A DNA stretch of 11,286 nt from Chloroflexota bacterium (lineage in GTDB: Bacteria; Chloroflexota; Anaerolineae; B4-G1), in NCBI GenBank assembly GCA_024232355.1, contig JAAEPW010000080.1, positions 1 to 11,286 on the forward strand, in the 5' to 3' direction. This document shows, one piece after another, positions 7,338 to 11,286 of this stretch. The stretch's first letter is position 1. The number at the start of each line of letters is the position of its first letter. Position numbers and translations under genes: made by a program. The notes beneath the pieces were generated by a model. That model was not told the DNA's origin. It saw nothing but the letters and a program-made list of their open reading frames with translations, and ran no database searches.

Positions 7338-8651
7338 ATGCATCGTAATCCTTTCACCTACGGTAACCCCATCACCAACCCAACCCACTTTATCGGGCGG
7401 AAGAACGAATTGAACCAGGTCCTCACCCGATTGCGCAATGATGCGTTCGAATCATCGTCAATAGTAGGTGAACGACGTGTTGGCAAGACATCGTTACTCC
7501 ACGCATTAGCGGCCAAGCTTGCACCGATTAATGATCAACAGCCAAGTGTGTGTGTTCTCAGCCTCGACCCTCAGATGCTCTCTTCTGAGGCTACGCCTCG
7601 CCGTTTCTGGGACCGCATACTGCGCCAACTAGCTCAGAGATTGCCTAACGGTGACCTCAAGACCGCTGTGGAAGCACTACGTCAAGCTGAGAATATGGAC
7701 ACTTTTGACTTGAGTGATCTCTTCGATCGGTTGGATGATGCCGGGATGTCATTGGTATTGTTGCTGGACGAGTTTGAGCGCGTAGCAGGCAACGCCAATT
7801 TTGGCCCCGATTTCTTTTACGGCCTGCGTTCGCTCGTTATCCATCACCGTCTGGCATTGGTCACCGCCAGTTACGCCGAGCTAAGCAGCCTGTCCCATTC
7901 AGAAGACGTGCGTTCCTCGCCTTTTTTCAACATCTTTGCCACCATCCACCTGGGCCTATTCAAACCGGAAGAAGTGGATCAATTTTTCGAGCGATACCTG
8001 GCGAGCACTGATATTCGTTTCCGAGAAAGCGAGCAAGTTTTTCTGACATCTATCGCCGGGCTTCACCCTTACTACTTGCAAATCGGCGGGAGCTTTTTGT
8101 TCGATGCCTACCAGCAAGGATTGCCTGGGAAAGAGCGTTTGGTCTATGCTCATCGACGATTCACTGCCGAGGCCGAGGATACCCTGGCCTTCACCTGGCG
8201 GCACTCGACCGACGAGGAAAAGATCAGCCTGGCCGTTTTGGCGCTGTTGAGTGCCACAGAACCCAGTGGCGACACGCAAAAATTCAGCGAGAGCAAGCTC
8301 AAAGATTATTACAGCCACGCCGGTCCCACTCTGGCTCAGTTGGTTCGTCGGGGGATAGTGGCCGAACAGAGCGATGGCTACGCCCTATTCTCGACTGTTT
8401 TGGCCGAGTGGATTCGAAACGAACTCCGATCCGGCCTGGCAACGCCTCAAACTTATGAGGCGTGGCTCAAAGACTCGGCCAATCAAGGCCGGCTGACACG
8501 AATCAAGGCCAGTCTGGCAGATGGGGTCAAGGAGCAAGTATTGCCCAAACTCAAGGAAACCTATTGGGAATTGATTGTCGGGTGGCTGACCAATCCAGAG
8601 ACGGTCAAGGCCGCTTTTGATTTGTTGCGCTCGTGGTTGGGGGAAAGATAA
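7338..8651 (+). CDS. STAND/AAA-like ATPase with winged-helix-like C-terminal region
   Basis: This is a soluble protein of 437 residues. The N-terminal NPFTYGNPI and FIGRKNEL (18-25) lead into Walker A GERRVGKTS (44-52) and Walker B LVLLLDEFE (139-147), followed by ASYAELSSL (177-185, a sensor-1-like position) and GLHPYYLQ (241-248), the HPYY element common to archaeal-type ATPase_2 and Chloroflexi STAND-like NTPases. Residues about 285-365 look like a winged helix (EEKISLAVLALL, then LAQLVRRGIVAEQSDGYALFS). The last 70 residues are helical (TYEAWLKDS, ETYWELIVGWL, AAFDLLRSWLG) and unassigned; they may be an effector or partner-binding module. There is no membrane helix, unlike the neighbouring ATPase at 3416, whose ATPase half it resembles in motif order. 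It lies 121 nt after that gene and 23 nt before the DUF4268 gene. A switch or sensor role is inference from the fold. Confidence 0.85.
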   Translation: MHRNPFTYGNPITNPTHFIGRKNELNQVLTRLRNDAFESSSIVGERRVGKTSLLHALAAKLAPINDQQPSVCVLSLDPQMLSSEATPRRFWDRILRQLAQRLPNGDLKTAVEALRQAENMDTFDLSDLFDRLDDAGMSLVLLLDEFERVAGNANFGPDFFYGLRSLVIHHRLALVTASYAELSSLSHSEDVRSSPFFNIFATIHLGLFKPEEVDQFFERYLASTDIRFRESEQVFLTSIAGLHPYYLQIGGSFLFDAYQQGLPGKERLVYAHRRFTAEAEDTLAFTWRHSTDEEKISLAVLALLSATEPSGDTQKFSESKLKDYYSHAGPTLAQLVRRGIVAEQSDGYALFSTVLAEWIRNELRSGLATPQTYEAWLKDSANQGRLTRIKASLADGVKEQVLPKLKETYWELIVGWLTNPETVKAAFDLLRSWLGER

Positions 8652-8660
8652 AGCTACACC

Positions 8661-8666
8661 AGGAGG
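8661..8666 (+). promoter_or_regulatory. Ribosome binding site fixing the start at 8675
   Basis: A perfect AGGAGG lies 8 nt before the ATG at 8675. The frame is open back to 8633, overlapping the previous gene, but that earlier ATG has no such site. Confidence 0.9.
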
Positions 8667-8674
8667 AACACACA

Positions 8675-9604
8675 ATGATTGGCAAACTGCAAAGAGTTTC
8701 TTTACGCGACGTGTGGAAGCACGAAGCTCTGGACTTTACACGCTGGCTTGAGGACAATCTGGACGTCTTGAACGATGCGCTCGACATCACACTCTCTGGC
8801 GCGGAGCGTGAACAATCAGCCGGAGCCTTCAACGTCGACCTGGTTGCAGAAGATGAAGCGGGTAATCCGGTGGTCATTGAAAACCAGCTTGGAAAAAGCG
8901 ACCATGATCACCTGGGAAAACTCATCACTTATTTGACCGCCATTGAAGCAAAAACGGCAATCTGGATCGTCTCCCATCCCAGGCCGGAGCACATGCGCGC
9001 AATTTCTTGGCTGAACGAGTCATCTTTGGCAGCTTTTTACTTGCTCAAGGTAGAAGCGATCAAGATTGGAGATTCAGCACCTGCACCATTGCTGACGCTG
9101 ATCATCGGGCCAAGTGAGGAAAGCCGTGAGGTTGGCAAGACCAAGAAAGAACTGGCAGAGCGGTATAGCATTCGCAAACAATTCTGGACCGGGCTGCTTG
9201 AGAGATCAAGAGCCAAAACGAAATTGCACGCCACCATCTCTCCCGGTCAGCACAGTTCTATCGGGACCGGTGCAGGCAAATATGGCTTGAGTTACAATTA
9301 CACCATCCGCAAAAATGATGGGGACGTCGAACTCTACATTGATCGTGGAAAGGATAGGGAAAGCGAGAACAAGAGTATCTTTGACAGCCTCGCTGAATCC
9401 AAAGATAGCATTGAGGCCGCTGTTGGTGAATCCTTGGATTGGCAGCGGCTCGACAATAAACGCGCCTGTCGGATCAAGAGAAACATTGCCCTGGGAGGTT
9501 ATCGCGACGAGCCTAAATGGCCCGAAGTCCAAGATGCTATGATCGACGCTATGATTCAACTCGAGAAGGCTCTCAGACCACACATCGCAAAGCTGAAGGT
9601 GTGA
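8675..9604 (+). CDS. DUF4268 protein with N-terminal PD-(D/E)XK-like nuclease fold
   Basis: This is a protein of 309 residues. The N-terminal half shows the restriction-endonuclease-like signature: an acidic residue in FNVDLVAED (D55), a beta turn, then VVIENQ (E69 and Q71, an ExQ variant of ExK), and a conserved LGKLITYLTAIEAKTAIWIVS stretch at about 80-100 (helix plus strand). The C-terminal half (about 165-309) matches DUF4268: IRKQFWTGLLERSR, GLSYNYTIRKNDGDVELYID, then LDWQRLD, CRIKRN and a closing helical segment MIQLEKALRPHI. Proteins of this architecture are often found beside restriction-modification and other defence genes, and the context here agrees. With Q in place of K the site may still cut (ExQ occurs in active members) or only bind DNA. 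It follows the ATPase by 23 nt and is followed by another nuclease-fold gene after 28 nt. The exact function is not known. Confidence 0.85.
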   Translation: MIGKLQRVSLRDVWKHEALDFTRWLEDNLDVLNDALDITLSGAEREQSAGAFNVDLVAEDEAGNPVVIENQLGKSDHDHLGKLITYLTAIEAKTAIWIVSHPRPEHMRAISWLNESSLAAFYLLKVEAIKIGDSAPAPLLTLIIGPSEESREVGKTKKELAERYSIRKQFWTGLLERSRAKTKLHATISPGQHSSIGTGAGKYGLSYNYTIRKNDGDVELYIDRGKDRESENKSIFDSLAESKDSIEAAVGESLDWQRLDNKRACRIKRNIALGGYRDEPKWPEVQDAMIDAMIQLEKALRPHIAKLKV

Positions 9605-9632
9605 CAGAACGACGAGGTATGCGAGGACAACA

Positions 9633-10778
9633 ATGACCGGAAAAATCTACCTGTTACAAGAAGACGGTTCCCTACAACCAATGAGCGAGCGTTCCTACGT
9701 CACCGAAGATCGCCTGCAAGTCTTGCTGAGAGACTATCCCGACCTGCTGGCGGGCGACCAGATGGACGAAGAAAACCCGCGCCGCTGGTTGCTGCTATCC
9801 CGCGAGGTAGGAATACCCTTTGAGCAAGATGGACGCGAATGGATGTCGCTCGACCATCTCTTTCTCGACCAGGACGCAATTCCCACCCTGGTAGAAGTCA
9901 AACGCAGCAGCGACACTCGCGTCCGGCGCGAGGTGGTCGGGCAAATGCTCGACTATGCCTCCAATGCCGTCGTGTATTGGTCGGTGGAACGCCTGCGCGC
10001 CCGCTTCGAGGTCGCCTGCGAAGAGCAAAAAGAGGATGCCAATCAACTGGTGGCAGACCTGCTCCAAAGCGATCCGGCAGACAAAACGTCCGTGGACGCT
10101 TTCTGGGAACAGGCACTCACCAACCTGCGCGCCGGAAAGATCCGCCTGGTCTTTGTCGCCGACCAGATTCCGCCCGAACTCGGACGCATCGTCGAGTTTC
10201 TGAACGCCTACATGGCCCCCGTAGAAGTGCTGGCCGTCGAGGTCCGCCAGTACGTGGGCGAGGGGATCAGAACCCTGGTGCCCCAGGTCGTTGGGCAGAC
10301 GTCTCAAGCCCAGGGCCGCAAATCCGGTGGCAGAGCCAAAAAGCGTAAATGGGACGAACCTTCTTTCTTTCGCGAGCTTGAGGAGAGAAATGATGCTGTT
10401 GCGGTTACCATAGCCCGGGCGATTCTCGATTGGGCGCGTTCCAACGTAACGCGCATCTGGTGGGGTGAAGGCATGCGCAGCGGCTCATTTGTGCCGACTC
10501 TGAACTATAATGAGCGAGATCATCAGCTTTGCGCCGTGTGGACGAATGGCGCAGTCGAGATATACTTTTACTGGTTCCAGTACAAACCACCGTTCGACTC
10601 TGAGGAGAAACGACGCGAGTTGCTCGCCCGGCTCAACGCGATCCCCGGCGTATCGCTTCCCGACGACGCTATAGCCAGACGACCGGGCATTCCTCTGTCC
10701 ACGTTGGCGGACGAATCGGCTCTACAACAATTCCTTCACGTGTTCGACTGGGTTGTTCAGGAGATAAAGGCTTTGTAG
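9633..10778 (+). CDS. PD-(D/E)XK-like nuclease-fold protein of unknown function
   Basis: This is a protein of 381 residues. Residues about 22-110 contain a restriction-endonuclease-like core: TEDRLQVLLRDYPDLLAGD (24-42, the opening helix with an acidic residue), SLDHLFLD (D74), then PTLVEVKRSSDTRVRREV with the ExK pair E88/K90, and a following helix VVGQMLDYASNAVVYW. This order is like the NucS/DUF91 type of nuclease. A middle region (about 150-215) has strands IRLVFVADQIP and VEVLAVEVRQY. A basic linker GRKSGGRAKKRKW (228-240) then leads to a C-terminal domain (about 241-381) that I do not recognise by name, with ARSNVTRIWWGEGMRSGSF, FVPTLNY and VEIYFYWFQYKPPF; such tails occur in other defence-associated proteins. 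The ATG has a modest GAGG site 6 nt upstream. It is probably the last gene of the block. DNA cutting is predicted, not shown. Confidence 0.8.
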   Translation: MTGKIYLLQEDGSLQPMSERSYVTEDRLQVLLRDYPDLLAGDQMDEENPRRWLLLSREVGIPFEQDGREWMSLDHLFLDQDAIPTLVEVKRSSDTRVRREVVGQMLDYASNAVVYWSVERLRARFEVACEEQKEDANQLVADLLQSDPADKTSVDAFWEQALTNLRAGKIRLVFVADQIPPELGRIVEFLNAYMAPVEVLAVEVRQYVGEGIRTLVPQVVGQTSQAQGRKSGGRAKKRKWDEPSFFRELEERNDAVAVTIARAILDWARSNVTRIWWGEGMRSGSFVPTLNYNERDHQLCAVWTNGAVEIYFYWFQYKPPFDSEEKRRELLARLNAIPGVSLPDDAIARRPGIPLSTLADESALQQFLHVFDWVVQEIKAL

Positions 10779-10891
10779 CCTCAATGCCTCCTTACTCGGA
10801 ATAGTCGAAGAAAAATAGATGGCTAGCCTCCATCAATCCATACCCCCAACCCAAAATACCACCCGCCACCACCCAGCATCGCCGTTCACCT

Positions 10892-10924
10892 AGATTGGTT
10901 CAATCTTTGAGATTGAACCAATCT
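10892..10924. repeat. 33-nt double dyad (perfect 15-bp inverted repeat)
   Basis: The left arm AGATTG-GTT-CAATCT and the right arm AGATTG-AAC-CAATCT are perfect reverse complements separated by TTG. Each arm is itself a 6-3-6 palindrome, so the hexamer and its complement alternate four times. In RNA it could fold as one 15-bp hairpin or as two small ones. No U-run follows on either strand. It could be a mobile or REP-like intergenic hairpin, a tandem operator with an 18-bp repeat period, or a transcript-end stabiliser. Confidence 0.9.
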
Positions 10925-11058
10925 GAACACCACCAACACCCCCACCCAGCACCGCCTCGCAGAACCGCCCCGGTCCAAAGCGCGGCTTTGTGCACACAAT
11001 CGTCATCTGCCTGAATCCACGTCCCATACAAATACAATTACCCTGGCAATCCGAGCAC

Positions 11059-11084
11059 TCTCTGTCCCAGAAAGCATTTGTGTG
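11059..11084 (+). repeat. 26-nt motif, copy 2 (see 1904-1929)
   Basis: It agrees with 1904-1929 at 22 of 26 positions. Here it directly abuts the -10 box of the glycyl-tRNA synthetase promoter, so this is probably the functional copy or the source of the other one. Confidence 0.55.
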
Positions 11085-11091
11085 GTAAAAT
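11062..11091 (+). promoter_or_regulatory. Predicted promoter of the glycyl-tRNA synthetase gene
   Basis: A TAAAAT -10 box (11086-11091) is preceded by TGTGTGG, the same extended -10 pattern as at 2182-2194. A weak CTGTCC -35 box lies at 11062-11067, 18 nt upstream. The transcript would start near 11098, leaving about 44 nt of leader, too short for a T-box. Confidence 0.5.
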
Positions 11092-11126
11092 CCGCTGCCA
11101 AGACCAAACCCAAGCAAACGATCATC

Positions 11127-11132
11127 AGGAGG
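11127..11132 (+). promoter_or_regulatory. Ribosome binding site of glycyl-tRNA synthetase
   Basis: A perfect AGGAGG lies 9 nt before the ATG at 11142 and fixes that start. Confidence 0.9.
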
Positions 11133-11141
11133 ATTTTCCCT

Positions 11142-11286
11142 ATGGCCCAAGACAAAACACTGATGGAAAAACTAGTCTCCCACTGCAAACGACGCGGATT
11201 CATCTTCCAATCCAGCGAAATCTACGGCGGCATCGGCGGATTCTGGGATTACGGCCCGCTGGGTGTCGAACTCAAACGCAACGTCA
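11142..11286 (+). CDS. glyQS: Glycyl-tRNA synthetase, N-terminal part (runs off window)
   Basis: The first 48 codons of the single-chain (alpha-2 dimeric) class II glycine--tRNA ligase are present; the enzyme charges tRNA-Gly with glycine in the cytoplasm. The visible protein starts [18 protein letters not shown] and continues [20 protein letters not shown] and [10 protein letters not shown], which is the near-invariant N-terminal motif 1 region of this family (SSEIYGG...G-x-WDYGPLG). The ATG has a perfect Shine-Dalgarno sequence. The gene continues beyond the window; usual family length is about 450-500 residues. It is separated from the accessory block by a promoter-bearing spacer, so it is probably transcribed on its own. 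Confidence 0.95.
   Translation, partial: MAQDKTLMEKLVSHCKRRGFIFQSSEIYGGIGGFWDYGPLGVELKRNV

Larger units (their letters stand above)
10779..11141. other. Intergenic region before the glycyl-tRNA synthetase gene
   Basis: This stretch of about 360 nt contains no convincing gene. The plus strand is C-rich and poor in G between about 10840 and 10960. It holds the double dyad (10892-10924), two near-identical 14-mers CACCCAGCAYCGCC flanking it (10870-10883 and 10943-10956, 13 of 14 identical), copy 2 of the 26-nt motif, and the promoter and ribosome site of the next gene. No T-box signature or rho-independent terminator with a U-run was seen. Confidence 0.6.

Noticed and set aside
10768..10781. 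Hairpin AGGCT-TTGT-AGCCT over the stop codon of the last accessory gene, as a terminator
   Set aside because: The stem is only 5 bp and no U-run follows.
10925..11141. T-box riboswitch for glycyl-tRNA synthetase
   Set aside because: No T-box consensus or specifier stem was found, and the predicted leader of about 44 nt is too short.
10890..11150. Minus-strand open frame of 86 codons upstream of glycyl-tRNA synthetase
   Set aside because: It overlaps the palindrome, the promoter and the start of a certain gene; it is Gly-rich low-complexity sequence without a convincing start site.
1..11286. Insertion sequence or transposase as carrier of the accessory block
   Set aside because: No transposase, integrase or terminal inverted repeats bracket the block within the window; only the 26-nt direct motif is shared by both flanks.

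Overview
The window looks like a piece of a moderately GC-rich bacterial chromosome, most plausibly from Chloroflexota (Anaerolineae-like). I infer this from the MalT-type LuxR regulator fragment, whose opening LGTKLYIPP and RPRLIERL motifs are abundant in that phylum, from the large STAND-like ATPase genes, and from TGTGTGnTAnnnT extended -10 promoters. The phylum call is inference only; no rRNA or other taxonomic marker is present.

Layout. Positions 1-1255 (+) hold the 3' end of an unrecognised, Ala-rich gene and a class I SAM-dependent methyltransferase. Positions 1265-1816 (-) hold a wrecked MalT/LuxR-type regulator: an in-frame stop splits its ATPase domain, and what remains is joined to what looks like the tail of a DJ-1/PfpI protein. 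Positions 1817-2256 are non-coding, with a 19-bp palindrome, three 19-bp tandem repeats, a 26-nt motif that recurs before the last gene, and a good promoter.

Positions 2257-10778 (+) carry five same-strand genes with gaps of 13, 121, 23 and 28 nt, probably one operon or two. (1) A 381-aa chimera joins the N-terminal domain of a type I modification subunit (HsdM) to the C-terminal region of a type I restriction subunit (HsdR), with every catalytic domain of both missing. (2) A 1266-aa protein has an N-terminal P-loop ATPase, one transmembrane helix, and a GH17 glucanase-like domain with both catalytic glutamates, followed by two carbohydrate-binding-like modules. (3) A second, soluble ATPase of the same general type has a winged-helix-like tail. 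(4) A DUF4268 protein has an N-terminal PD-(D/E)XK-like nuclease fold. (5) Another PD-(D/E)XK-like protein carries a D...ExK motif.

Positions 10779-11141 are non-coding and contain a striking double dyad (a 33-nt palindrome of four alternating hexamers) and a promoter. At 11142 the glycyl-tRNA synthetase gene begins and runs off the window, which marks a return to housekeeping DNA.

How it fits together. The block 2257-10778 reads as an accessory, defence-island-like insertion beside a core gene: the scar of a type I restriction-modification locus, two nuclease-fold proteins and two NTPases that could act as sensors or switches. The most unusual member is the ATPase-membrane-glucanase fusion, whose lower GC content sets it apart from its neighbours. 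Whether the five genes form one functional system or an assembly of remnants cannot be settled from this sequence alone.
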